Shown: positions 1 to 7,766, numbered from the stretch's first letter. The stretch is DNA of 29,014 nt from Lachnoclostridium sp. UBA3262 (GCA_002362575.1 DEUM01000070.1:1-29014), one strand, 5' to 3'. The notes: generated by a model from the sequence alone, not told the origin. Translations and numbers: made by a program.

Positions 1-17
1 GGCAGATGCGAAGCATC

Positions 18-79
18 CATACATGAAAGAAGGATGTCAAAAATAAATGTATTTGTTTTTCATCCTTCTTTCATGTATG
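18..79. repeat. perfect 19-bp inverted repeat (hairpin)
   Basis: The left arm CATACATGAAAGAAGGATG (18-36) is perfectly complementary to 61-79, with a 24-nt AT-rich loop. It is flanked by two shorter palindromes: GATGC-GAA-GCATC at 5-17 and GCACC-CTA-GGTGC at 81-93. No clear T-run follows either arm, so it is not a textbook terminator. It lies just outside the partial repeat copy at 97-283 and may be part of a larger mobile or structured element cut by the window edge. Confidence 0.7.
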
Positions 80-96
80 TGCACCCTAGGTGCTGC

Positions 97-283
97 CCGC
101 AGTAATCGGTAACTGAGGTGGTGCATAAGGACCGGCGGGCGACAACGCTGCCAAAAGGCAGGTAAAAGCGACAATGCAGACAGTGAGTTTTGTGAAGGGC
201 GGTGGAATGTTTTTCTAAACAAAGGGGACAATTTATTTTTCGCTGGGAGTGATGCCCTGGCAAGAAACAGTAAGATATCCGCC
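97..283 (+). repeat. partial copy of interspersed repeat (copy A)
   Basis: This stretch, read on plus, matches the minus strand of the element at 19837-20115. About 26 bp are identical (116-141, centred on GTGCATAAGGACCGG). Similarity continues through a CTGCCAAAAGGCAG hairpin, a GAAGGGCGG block and TTTTTCGCTGGGAGTGAT up to about 283. Only the core and one arm are present; upstream of 97 the sequence diverges into unrelated palindromes. Reading frames shift between the copies, so I treat it as non-coding. The stretch 1-353 contains no gene I can support, and 284-353 shows only a GGCAATTGCC palindrome at 303-312. Confidence 0.7.
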
Positions 284-353
284 GCATAACCGCAAACGAC
301 CAGGCAATTGCCCTGTGCCATCATAGATTCGGATGGATACCGTCAGGCTAACG

Positions 354-1193
354 CTAATATGCTACGACAATCCCACCGCTTCCGGCATACATGCTGGAAA
401 TCCCCTTTGTCGGTAAAATAAGGATTTCCAAATCCGGATATTTTTCCTGAATCTTATTTTTCAAATCCAATGCCCTCTCGGGGCATCCGCACTGCGATAT
501 CACAAGGCGGTCTGGCATCCTGTTCCCACAGTCCTCCACAATCTGCCTCTTAAGGACAGACAATGCTTTCTTCATTCCTCTCGCCTGTCCGCTCTGCCCA
601 ATCGTTCCCTCCGGTGTCGCCTCGAGCACAGGAAGTATATGGAGAGCCTGTGCCACCTTTGCTTTCAGTCCGCTCAGTCGTCCGCTCTTTTCCAGCATTT
701 TTAGATTTTCTAGAACAAACCTTGTTTTTATCTGTTTTCTATATTCTGTAATTTTCTGCCGGATTCCCAAAAAATCCAGCCTGCTCTCCTCCCACTCGAT
801 AATCTTCATCGTCAGAAGCGCCTGACCGGCTGATGCGGTCTTACTGTCCACGACGCATATTTGCGCCTTTGGATTTTCTTCCTTCAGCATATCTCTCGCC
901 AAGCATGCACTGTTATAAGAGCCGGTCAGGGAAGACGAACCGGTAACGATATATATCCTTTCGGCAGCTTTATCATATCCTTCTATATATTGTGCGGGCG
1001 AGGGACAGGACGAATGGGGACAATTTACAGAATGTTCCAGTTTTTCCATAAATACTGAGATATCCAATGTCTCATCATCCGTTAACTCTTCCCCATCAAT
1101 TTGGATTTTCAACGCAATGGGAACGATATTATCGCTCAGCTTCATTTTTTCAGAAAAATCACCGCAGCTATCTACCAGAATCTGGTAATCCAT
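354..1193 (-). CDS. DegV family fatty-acid-binding protein
   Basis: A 279-residue DegV-family protein of normal length. DegV proteins (FakB type) bind a fatty acid in a deep pocket and in some Firmicutes present it to the kinase FakA; the physiological role of this copy is not shown. The N-terminus ILVDSCGDF matches the family's opening strand. The VTGSSSLTGSYNSA segment (about 83-96) is the family's Ser/Thr-rich ligand loop, and the SGRLSGLKA segment near 170 is also typical. The start is an ATG preceded by AGGGAGG. It follows the terminator at 1268-1300, so it is probably transcribed separately, but I see no convincing promoter. No fakA lies in the window. Repeat copy A lies directly downstream. 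Confidence 0.9.
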   Translation of the reverse strand: MDYQILVDSCGDFSEKMKLSDNIVPIALKIQIDGEELTDDETLDISVFMEKLEHSVNCPHSSCPSPAQYIEGYDKAAERIYIVTGSSSLTGSYNSACLARDMLKEENPKAQICVVDSKTASAGQALLTMKIIEWEESRLDFLGIRQKITEYRKQIKTRFVLENLKMLEKSGRLSGLKAKVAQALHILPVLEATPEGTIGQSGQARGMKKALSVLKRQIVEDCGNRMPDRLVISQCGCPERALDLKNKIQEKYPDLEILILPTKGISSMYAGSGGIVVAY

Positions 1194-1267
1194 CCGACCA
1201 GCCTCCCTTTTAATCTTCTTCTATTGAGAGTTTCCAGTCTGAACGAAAATATTCATACTCGCAAATT

Positions 1268-1300
1268 TAAAAAAAGGGACCTCACTCAAAAGTGAAGTCC
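1268..1300 (-). terminator. intrinsic terminator after rpmF
   Basis: Read on minus: GGACTTCACT, loop TTTG, AGTGAGGTCC (10 bp with one G-U pair), then CTTTTTTT. It lies 19 bp past the rpmF stop codon and ends the ackA-rpmF transcript before degV. Confidence 0.9.
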
Positions 1301-1318
1301 ACATATTTTTCATTCAAA

Positions 1319-1504
1319 TTATTCAGCAGTTGTCGAGATAATCTCTTTTTTATTGTAGCTTCCACAGTTCTTACACACTCTGTGAGGAACCATCAAAGCA
1401 CCACACTTACTGCATTTTACTAAGGTAGGAGCAGTCATTTTCCAATTTGCTCTACGTTTGTCTCTCCTTGCCTTAGAAGATTTATTCTTAGGACAGATAC
1501 TCAT
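1319..1504 (-). CDS. rpmF: 50S ribosomal protein L32 (zinc-finger type)
   Basis: A 61-residue L32, a small protein of the large ribosomal subunit. The N-terminal MSICPKNKSSKARRDKRRANWK block is cut here to its signature PKNKSSKARRDKRRA, which is diagnostic. The pair CSKCG...CKNCG supplies four cysteines for one zinc ion, so this is the zinc-binding paralogue rather than the Cys-free one. The start is the ATG at 1504, preceded by AGGAGGTG with good spacing; the reading frame stays open further upstream, but that stretch has no ribosome site. It lies 94 bp after ackA and ends before a strong terminator. A DUF177 (YceD) gene often precedes rpmF in related genomes, but none is present here. Confidence 0.95.
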   Translation of the reverse strand: MSICPKNKSSKARRDKRRANWKMTAPTLVKCSKCGALMVPHRVCKNCGSYNKKEIISTTAE

Positions 1505-1598
1505 GTCGATTACACCTCCTCTGAAATACTCAAACACTTTTACAATTATATAGGCTGGCAGACAGATTGTCAACCACTTTTTTCATTTGTCTAGAAAT

Positions 1599-2792
1599 CT
1601 ACTTTAAAAGAGCAACGGTTTCCCTTGCGATTGCCAGCTCCTCATTCGTAGGAATCACAACCACGGTAACCTTTGAATCCAGAGTAGAAATTACCTTCTC
1701 CTCGCCACGGACCTGATTTGCTTCCTTGTCTAACGTAATTCCCATATATCCGAAGTAATCCATAATCTGCCCTCGGACGATAGTATTATTTTCACCGACT
1801 CCTGCCGTAAAGACAATCGCGTCTACACCGTTCATTGCTGCAATATATGAACCAATATATTTTGCCGTGCGGTAACTGAATACCTCCACTGCTAACTTTG
1901 CTTTCTCATTTCCTTCTTTCGATGCAGCGTCCAAATCACGGAAATCACTGGAAACTCCTCCAGACAGTCCATACACGCCCGACTGCTTATTCAGTATTAC
2001 CATAACCTCCTCCAGCGACTTGTCCAGCCTGTGAGCCAGATACTCCACAATCGTCGGATCCATATCGCCACAGCGGGTTCCCATCACAAGTCCCTCCAAT
2101 GGCGTCATTCCCATGCTTGTATCAACCACTTTACCATTTTTAACGGCAGAAATACTCGAACCGTTTCCAAGGTGGCAGACAATAATCTTAGAATTGTCCG
2201 GATCTAAATTTAATAATTCAATCGCCCGGCTTGATACAAAGCTGTGACTCGTCCCATGAAAACCATAGCGACGCACTTGATATTTTTCATAATACTCATA
2301 CGGAAGCCCATACATATAAGCAACCGGCTCCATTGTCTGATGAAATGCCGTGTCAAATACACCAATGTTTGGTACGCCCGGCATAATCGCCTCGCAGGCA
2401 CGCACGCCGATCAAGTTCGCCGGATTGTGAAGCGGCGCCAGCGGATTGCACTCCTCCACTGCCTTGATTACCTCGTCATCAATAATGACGGAGGAAGAAA
2501 ATTTCTCCCCGCCATGAACAAGGCGATGTCCTGCCGCATCAATCTCTTTTAAGTCCTGAATCACGCCATACTTTTCATCTACAAGGGCATCTAACACCAT
2601 ACGGATTGCCACCTCATGGTCCGGCATAGCCTTATCCAACACTACCTTTTCTCCCCCTGCCGGAGTATGGTTCAGTCGCCCGTCAATTCCAATTCTCTCA
2701 CAGAGTCCTACTGCCATTGCTTTTTCTGTCTCAGAATCAATAAGCTGATATTTTAAAGAAGAACTACCACAGTTAATTACTAATACTTTCAT
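1599..2792 (-). CDS. ackA: acetate kinase
   Basis: A 397-residue acetate kinase, which interconverts acetyl phosphate plus ADP with acetate plus ATP; this is the ATP-yielding step of acetate fermentation. The N-terminal VLVINCGSSSLKYQL motif is the ASKHA-fold phosphate-binding signature. HRLVHGGE, FDTAFHQTM, YGFHGTSH, HLGNGSS and GVGENN are all present in the normal order. The start is the ATG at 2792, with GGAGG six bases upstream; an upstream GTG-less extension of six residues lacks support. Its usual partner pta is not adjacent. It has its own promoter at 2828-2856 and is followed by rpmF, with which it is probably co-transcribed to the terminator at 1268-1300. Confidence 0.97.
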   Translation of the reverse strand: MKVLVINCGSSSLKYQLIDSETEKAMAVGLCERIGIDGRLNHTPAGGEKVVLDKAMPDHEVAIRMVLDALVDEKYGVIQDLKEIDAAGHRLVHGGEKFSSSVIIDDEVIKAVEECNPLAPLHNPANLIGVRACEAIMPGVPNIGVFDTAFHQTMEPVAYMYGLPYEYYEKYQVRRYGFHGTSHSFVSSRAIELLNLDPDNSKIIVCHLGNGSSISAVKNGKVVDTSMGMTPLEGLVMGTRCGDMDPTIVEYLAHRLDKSLEEVMVILNKQSGVYGLSGGVSSDFRDLDAASKEGNEKAKLAVEVFSYRTAKYIGSYIAAMNGVDAIVFTAGVGENNTIVRGQIMDYFGYMGITLDKEANQVRGEEKVISTLDSKVTVVVIPTNEELAIARETVALLK

Positions 2793-2827
2793 TGTTATCC
2801 TCCATTCCAAGATTTTTACCGCATATA

Positions 2828-2856
2828 ATTATACGCCTGTTATAATTAAAATACAA
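2828..2856 (-). promoter_or_regulatory. sigma-A-type promoter for ackA
   Basis: On the minus strand, -35 TTGTAT (2856-2851), a 17-bp spacer and a perfect -10 TATAAT (2833-2828). This places the start of transcription roughly 30 bases before the ackA ATG. Confidence 0.75.
2838..2846 (+). promoter_or_regulatory. possible extended -10 for the ylbJ-like gene
   Basis: TGTTATAAT on plus is an extended -10 sequence, lying inside the spacer of the divergent ackA promoter. No good -35 is visible at the usual distance. Sporulation genes often use SigE or SigG promoters, which I cannot confirm here. Confidence 0.3.
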
Positions 2857-2917
2857 GGATTTATTCTATTTCCCCCCTATTGCCGCATAAGATTTAAGAA
2901 AAGTAGTGAGGTTCTTT

Positions 2918-3832
2918 ATGATACTCTGTGCCGTCCTCTTTTTGTGTATGCTTCTTTTCTTTCCGGAAATAGCTGTTGCCGGAAGCAAATATGGGGCTGC
3001 TCTCTGGCTCTCCCAGCTGCTTCCCACCCTCCTGCCGTTCTTCATCGCTATCCGGCTGTTTGATATGTGTCTGCCCCGCGTCGCAGAAAAACGCCTCTTT
3101 CTGCTGACAGGTCTTTTGTGCGGATATCCGGCGGGCGCCGCCCTCGTTATGAGCCAATACGAAAAAGGGCTTATATCTCAAAGACAGGCCTACTTTTTCC
3201 TCGGCTTTGTCAATAACCCAAGCCCTATGTTCATCCTTGTCTTTTGCGGCAATACCATACTGGGGCTCTCCTCCTCCCAGTCCTTTATCCTTTTTTTCAT
3301 AGTTGTCTTCTCCTCCCTTCTTGGCAGTCTCCTCTTTTTTGGAATACAGACAATGACCAGTCGGCTGCGTCCGGACAAAAAAATGCTGGTTTCCCGACAT
3401 TCGGAAGAACCACTCCCTGTCGCCACAAGCCTGCCAAAAACGGTGTCACACTCTTTTTCCGAGCAGCTCGACACAATTATCTTAGACAGCTTCGTTGTCC
3501 TCGTTAAAATTGGAGGCTATGTCATACTGTTCTCCATCTTTGGCCAGTTTATCAACCATCTTCTTCCACCTCATTCTGTTTTTTCCATTCTTTTATCCGG
3601 CTCTCTGGAAATCACAAGCGGCGTGTCCTATGTCAAAACAGCACTTTTGGGGGCTGAAATAAAAAAAGTCCTGACAATAGCGATACTTACCTTTGGCGGT
3701 CTTTCTGCCGCCGCCCAGACAGGCAGTATTCTTACAAAATCAGAACTTTCTATATTTCCTTATATAATAAACAAGGGGATTAACAGCCTGCTTGCTGTCC
3801 TTTTCTCCTTATTCCTGATTGGCATTTCTTAG
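2918..3832 (+). CDS. ylbJ: YlbJ-like sporulation membrane protein (gate-domain family)
   Basis: A polytopic membrane protein of 304 residues and the only plus-strand gene in the window. The sequence fits the sporulation integral membrane protein YlbJ (SpoVV) family: an opening TM segment, then WLSQLLPTLLPFF, GLLCGYPAGAALV, GFVNNPSPMFILVFCG and a C-terminal AILTFGGLSAAAQTG block, with about seven hydrophobic segments. In Bacillus, YlbJ takes part in moving dipicolinic acid across a spore membrane; the same job here is inferred. It is shorter than the roughly 400-residue Bacillus protein. I chose the ATG at 2918 because GTGAGG ends six to seven bases before it. A GTG at 2906 is an alternative but has a poorer site. 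Its 3' end overlaps the convergent gene at 3809-4516 by 24 bp. Confidence 0.8.
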   Translation: MILCAVLFLCMLLFFPEIAVAGSKYGAALWLSQLLPTLLPFFIAIRLFDMCLPRVAEKRLFLLTGLLCGYPAGAALVMSQYEKGLISQRQAYFFLGFVNNPSPMFILVFCGNTILGLSSSQSFILFFIVVFSSLLGSLLFFGIQTMTSRLRPDKKMLVSRHSEEPLPVATSLPKTVSHSFSEQLDTIILDSFVVLVKIGGYVILFSIFGQFINHLLPPHSVFSILLSGSLEITSGVSYVKTALLGAEIKKVLTIAILTFGGLSAAAQTGSILTKSELSIFPYIINKGINSLLAVLFSLFLIGIS

Positions 3833-4516
3833 AAAAGCATCCTCCGGCACTTCAAAAGCGTCCTCCTCTGCCCCTGCCATCTCACTGGCAGCCTGTGCCT
3901 CCTTCTTTTCCTTCTCCTCTTGCTCTTTTTCCGCTTTCTCTTTCTGTAACTTCTTTGCATACTTTTCCGGCTCAAGCTGTGACATCAGTTCTTCTTTATT
4001 GCTCCGCATGATCTGAATACTGTTTTTCAACGCGCTCGTCAGCATACGGTATTTATTGTCTGTCTCCCGCAGAGATTCCTCGACATGCGTCTGTGCCTCG
4101 TTGAGCAAATCGTTAGTATACATCAAGGAAGCCTTACGCATCTGCTCACTCTCCGCCTGCGCAGCATTAATAAGTCTCTGCGCCTCCTCTGTCGCCTGCT
4201 TCATAATCTCTTCTGCCCTCTGATAAGCCGTCTGTACAATCTCATTCTGGTCAAGTATCTGGGCAGTCTGCTGCTGTGCCTGAACAAGCATATCCTCTGC
4301 CCTCTGCTGGGCATCGTTAAGAATACCATCACGGTTTGTAATAATCTTCTGATAACGCTTGATTTCCTCCGGCGCACAAAGCCGCAGTTCATCCAGCAAA
4401 TCATATAATTCGCCTCTGTCTACTACAACCTTGTTTGGATACAGCTTTGACGGCTTACAGTTCTCCACATAATTGTAAATGTCATCAATGGCCTGTTCAA
4501 TTCTTGATGGATTCAT
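3809..4516 (-). CDS. coiled-coil protein of unknown function (ATP-synthase-subunit-like)
   Basis: A soluble protein of 235 residues with no membrane segment. Residues 1-60 form a short conserved N-terminal region (MNPSRIEQAIDDIYNYVENC). Residues 60-160 are a long Glu/Gln/Ala-rich helix with a repeated AQQRAEDM / AYQRAEEIM / ATEEAQRLI / AQAESEQM pattern. The tail is Lys/Glu-rich and then acidic. Relatives in Clostridia are commonly labelled 'ATPase' or 'V-type H+-ATPase subunit H' because of coiled-coil similarity to stator subunits; there are no ATP synthase genes here, so that name should not be trusted. The start ATG follows AGAGGG. It lies 35 bp after rsmD and converges on ylbJ. A scaffold role resembling DivIVA is possible but unproven. 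Confidence 0.75.
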   Translation of the reverse strand: MNPSRIEQAIDDIYNYVENCKPSKLYPNKVVVDRGELYDLLDELRLCAPEEIKRYQKIITNRDGILNDAQQRAEDMLVQAQQQTAQILDQNEIVQTAYQRAEEIMKQATEEAQRLINAAQAESEQMRKASLMYTNDLLNEAQTHVEESLRETDNKYRMLTSALKNSIQIMRSNKEELMSQLEPEKYAKKLQKEKAEKEQEEKEKKEAQAASEMAGAEEDAFEVPEDAFLRNANQE

Positions 4517-4551
4517 TTTTCCCTCTTTTCTGCATTACAGTAACCTGTGGC

Positions 4552-5106
4552 TCATCGCACCCTCAGGAACAAATGCTGGTTTGTCTTATATTCTTTTATC
4601 TTAATTATTTCATATTTATTTTCATCCACATAATCAGGCTTTGTATCCAGTGAAGACTCTAAAATAACAAGCGTACCGGATGTAACAATACCGGAGTCGG
4701 ACAGTAACTTCAGTATCTTCGGTTCAAATTCCTTTTTATACGGCGGATCCGCATAAATAATATCAAAAACCTGTCCCATTTTTTCCAGCTTGGAAATACC
4801 ATATGTCACTTCCACTGGCAGTACGACCGCACTGTCGCTGAGTCTGGTCTTAGTCAGATTCGCCTTAATACAGCTAAGAGCCTCCCGCCCAAATTCTACA
4901 AAAACAGCCTGCTCTGCCCCACGGCTGAGCGCCTCTATCCCGATTCCACCACTGCCACTGAATAAATCTAAAAAGCGGCTGCCCGGAACATCATTCTGAA
5001 TGATATTAAACAGTGTTTCTTTAATCCGGTCCGTCGTTGGCCTGGTATCTTTTCCGGTGGGTGTGACAAGCGGTATCCGCCTTGCCTTCCCCGCAATCAC
5101 TCTCAT
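4552..5106 (-). CDS. rsmD: 16S rRNA (guanine966-N2)-methyltransferase
   Basis: A 184-residue SAM-dependent methyltransferase that modifies G966 of 16S rRNA. It opens with MRVIAGKARR and the TRPTTDRIKETLFNII region, both typical of RsmD. The SAM-binding loop LDLFSGSGGIGIEALSRG spans about 46-63, and the catalytic DPPY motif is at 120-123. The start is the ATG at 5106, where family alignment begins and AAGGCGG lies upstream; a 31-residue open extension is not conserved in style and lies over the promoter. The gene has its own promoter at 5153-5181, 46 bases upstream, in the gap after recG. coaD, which often follows rsmD in Firmicutes, is missing; the coiled-coil gene takes its place. Confidence 0.95.
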   Translation of the reverse strand: MRVIAGKARRIPLVTPTGKDTRPTTDRIKETLFNIIQNDVPGSRFLDLFSGSGGIGIEALSRGAEQAVFVEFGREALSCIKANLTKTRLSDSAVVLPVEVTYGISKLEKMGQVFDIIYADPPYKKEFEPKILKLLSDSGIVTSGTLVILESSLDTKPDYVDENKYEIIKIKEYKTNQHLFLRVR

Positions 5107-5152
5107 GTTCAACCCGCCTTTTAATAAACTAATAATTTTTAGCACCAACATC

Positions 5153-5181
5153 ATTGTATATGATATGGCACTATTTTTCAA
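5153..5181 (-). promoter_or_regulatory. promoter for rsmD
   Basis: On the minus strand, -35 TTGAAA (5181-5176), a 17-bp spacer and -10 TACAAT (5158-5153), each one base from consensus. It sits in the 89-bp gap between recG and rsmD. Confidence 0.7.
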
Positions 5182-5195
5182 GGACTTCTTTTCTG

Positions 5196-7232
5196 TCACA
5201 GTGTAACCTGTCCAAGATAGCTGCGTATCCGTTCCTTCAGCCTCTCATTCTTTTTATACAATAACGCAATTTCATTCTCCGTAAATTGTTCTGCCTCCTC
5301 CCCCGCTCTCTTTAAAATCGCTGCATCCTCAAAAATATCAGCAAGCTGGAATACCTGTTCCCCACTCTGCCGTATGCCAAATAAATCTCCCTGTCCGCGA
5401 ATTTTTAAATCCTCCCTCGCTATATAAAAACCGTCGTTTGAGCCGGCAAGTACAGACAACCGCTCTCTGCTCTCCTTCGTCTCATGTCCGGTCATCAGAA
5501 TACAATAGGACTGTTCCTGTCCCCTTCCAACTCTGCCGCGAAGCTGATGCAGCTGGGCAAGCCCGAAACGCTCTGCATTTTCAATCATCATGACCGTCGC
5601 ATTCGGCACATCAATTCCCACTTCAATAACGGTTGTAGATACAAGTATATCTGTTTCGCCATGCGAAAACCGCTCCATAATTTCTTCCTTCTCCTGCGGT
5701 CTCATTTTCCCGTGCAGGCTGTCAATCCGCACGGACGCAGGAAAAATCCCCCTCAGTTCTTCTGTATAAATCACTACGTTTTCCAGCTCGGATTCTTCGC
5801 CTTCCTCCACCATCGGACAAATAATATAAACCTGTCTCCCCATGTCTATCTGCTGTTTCATAAATTTATATGCATTGGGACGATAATCCGTATTGACGAC
5901 ACAATTTTTAATTGGCGGACGGTTCGCCGGACGCTCATCAATAACGGACAAATCCATATCCCCATACAAAATAAGCGCCAGTGTTCTTGGAATCGGCGTG
6001 GCACTCATTGCCAGTACATGAGGTTCCTTTCCCTTTTTAAACAAGGTTTCCCTCTGCTTTACCCCGAACCGATGCTGCTCATCCGTAATGACCAGCGCAA
6101 GGTTCGAAAACTCCACCTTGTCCTGAATCATCGCATGGGTACCAACAATGATATCCCACTCGCCCGAGGCAGTCTTTTCCTGCCCTTCCCTTTTCTGTTT
6201 TGCCGTCAGCGAACCCGTCAGCAGTCCAATCCTCACGCCCCTCTCTGCCAGCATATCACACAGACTCCGATAATGCTGTCTGGCTAGGACTTCGGTCGGA
6301 ACCATGAATGCCCCCTGCCCGCCATTTAATACAATCTGATACAAGGCAAGTACGGCAACGATTGTCTTTCCCGAACCAACATCTCCCTGAACCAACCGGT
6401 TCATCACAAAACCGCCTGTCATATCCTCCATAATTTCCCGATACACTTTTGTCTGCGCCCCTGTCAGCGAATAGGGCAGCTTTTCCATAAACTCCGACAC
6501 CTCTCTTTTATCCTCTATCACATAGGTACTCGGAACAGCGCCATTTTTCTTTATGTACGTCAATGCCAGCGCATACAAAAATAATTCATCAAAAACGAGA
6601 CGTGTTCTTCCCTCCCTCATTTCCTTTTTATCTGCCGGAAAATGAAGCTGACGCAACGCCTTCTTGTATTCGACAAGCTTCTGGCGCCTGCGGATTTCCG
6701 GGGGCAGAAACTCCCGTAGATTTTCTGTTTCCTTCAAGCACCTCTCCAGCGCCTTTGTAATGGCATGATTCGTTATCCCCGCTGTCAAAGGGTAGATGGG
6801 ACGGAGTTTTCCAACCTGACGGTAAAACTCCTCCTTCGTATACATCTTCGGCTGCTCCAATACAAGTCTGCCATTTTTTTTCGCAATCTTGCCACGTAAA
6901 ATATAACGTGTACCCATTTTTAACTGGTTTCTCAAAAAAGGCATATTGAACCATGTCACTAAAATGCAGCCTGTCTCATCCTGTAACGTAATCGTCAGTA
7001 TTTTCAGTCTTCCTGCTGTCTTCATCTGCGGTCTGGCAAGAAGTGAGCCTTCCACTGCCACCAGCTCACCCTCCGTTAAACTTTCTATCGGACGTATCGG
7101 CTTAAATTCGTCATAATCTCTTGGGTAGTGCTCCAGCAAATCTCCTACCGTATAAATATTCATCCTGTTCAGACACTGTTCTGCTTTTTCGCCAATGCCC
7201 TTTACCGTCCTGACGGAATCTGTTATCTGCAT
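5196..7232 (-). CDS. recG: ATP-dependent DNA helicase RecG
   Basis: A 678-residue superfamily 2 helicase that remodels stalled replication forks and branched DNA. Domains in order: an N-terminal helix-hairpin region (VKGIGEKAEQCLNRMNI) and OB-fold wedge (about 55-130), helicase domain 1 with Walker A GDVGSGKT (283-290) and DEQH box (384-387), MSATPIPRTLAL, then helicase domain 2 with STTVIEVGIDVPNA and the QLRGRVGRG motif. The length is normal. The start is the ATG at 7232, with GGAGGG upstream and family-like MQITDSVRTVKGIG. An alternative ATG at 7304, preceded by AGAGG, would add 24 residues that do not look RecG-like. It lies just downstream of ssrA; no separate promoter is evident. Confidence 0.97.
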   Translation of the reverse strand: MQITDSVRTVKGIGEKAEQCLNRMNIYTVGDLLEHYPRDYDEFKPIRPIESLTEGELVAVEGSLLARPQMKTAGRLKILTITLQDETGCILVTWFNMPFLRNQLKMGTRYILRGKIAKKNGRLVLEQPKMYTKEEFYRQVGKLRPIYPLTAGITNHAITKALERCLKETENLREFLPPEIRRRQKLVEYKKALRQLHFPADKKEMREGRTRLVFDELFLYALALTYIKKNGAVPSTYVIEDKREVSEFMEKLPYSLTGAQTKVYREIMEDMTGGFVMNRLVQGDVGSGKTIVAVLALYQIVLNGGQGAFMVPTEVLARQHYRSLCDMLAERGVRIGLLTGSLTAKQKREGQEKTASGEWDIIVGTHAMIQDKVEFSNLALVITDEQHRFGVKQRETLFKKGKEPHVLAMSATPIPRTLALILYGDMDLSVIDERPANRPPIKNCVVNTDYRPNAYKFMKQQIDMGRQVYIICPMVEEGEESELENVVIYTEELRGIFPASVRIDSLHGKMRPQEKEEIMERFSHGETDILVSTTVIEVGIDVPNATVMMIENAERFGLAQLHQLRGRVGRGQEQSYCILMTGHETKESRERLSVLAGSNDGFYIAREDLKIRGQGDLFGIRQSGEQVFQLADIFEDAAILKRAGEEAEQFTENEIALLYKKNERLKERIRSYLGQVTL

Positions 7233-7366
7233 ATAATCCCTCCGGAATTCCGTAAAATCTCCCCATATTGAAGAAAGAGAATACACGCACGGATGTAAAT
7301 CCATCGTCTATCCTCTTTGTCCGAAACACATCTTAACACCTTCCTTAACCCGGAATGGTGCAAATA

Positions 7367-7741
7367 TGGACCTGGCGGGAATCGAACCCGCGTCCAAACC
7401 GGAATCCCACGTTCTTCTACTATCATAGTCAGTTGTTCTGCTTTCCAAAAGGAAAGCCATTCCCTCATCACGGAGGGAACTGACACCCTCCGAAACTCAG
7501 TAGCTTCATCGTTTCTCTTAACCGCGCAAAGCTTAACGGTTAAGGTTCCCTGCAAAGGATGATACTGAACTTAAGCTGCAGGACACTTAAGAACAGCAGC
7601 GCCAAAAGAACTAAAGTTCTTAGGCAGCGTAAGCTAATTTACTATTATCAGCGTTTATTTTTAAATCTGCGTTTTTACGTGGTCACAGTCCACGGATAGC
7701 TTCACCGTCTTCAGCCGGCCTGTCGAAACCAGTACAAGCCC
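7367..7741 (-). ncRNA. ssrA: transfer-messenger RNA (tmRNA)
   Basis: tmRNA of about 375 nt, which rescues stalled ribosomes together with SmpB. The 5' acceptor strand GGGCTTG (7741-7735) pairs with 3' CAGGTCC (7374-7368), with two G-U pairs. The T-arm GCGGGTTCGATTCCCGC lies just inside the 3' end, and the 5' region carries the conserved TGGTTTCGACAGG. The tag reading frame is at 7652-7620: GCT resume codon, encoding ADNSKLAYAA, then TAA, with the usual hydrophobic AYAA end. The 3' CCA is not encoded (ATA follows the acceptor stem), so it must be added by nucleotidyltransferase. A strong promoter lies upstream, leaving a short leader to be processed. SmpB is encoded nearby, at 9777-10244. Confidence 0.95.
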
Positions 7742-7766
7742 GTACTGTTTTACTACTTCTGTCTTG

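Noticed and set aside
37..324. Short frames within repeat copy A and the corresponding frames at 19793-20150
   Set aside because: Peptides share a stretch (LPAKN..PLF) because the DNA is repeated, but the frames diverge after small indels and lack ribosome sites.
5484..6287. 267-codon plus-strand open frame opposite recG
   Set aside because: It lies within the conserved helicase domain of recG on the other strand; composition is that of an antisense frame.
6628..6954. 108-codon minus-strand frame inside recG
   Set aside because: It is an alternative frame wholly within the recG coding sequence.
7337..7360. Stem-loop CACC(A)TTCC / GGAAGGTG just after ssrA as a terminator
   Set aside because: The stem has a bulge and no T-run follows, so it is not a convincing terminator; transcription may continue into recG.
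7374..7391. tRNA-like T-arm sequence near 7380
   Set aside because: No anticodon arm is present at tRNA distance; the matching 5' acceptor strand is about 350 nt away, so this is the tRNA-like end of tmRNA.
7367..7741. tmRNA as integration site of a genomic island
   Set aside because: The accessory genes lie on the 5' side of ssrA, I see no integrase and no direct repeat of the ssrA 3' end in the window.
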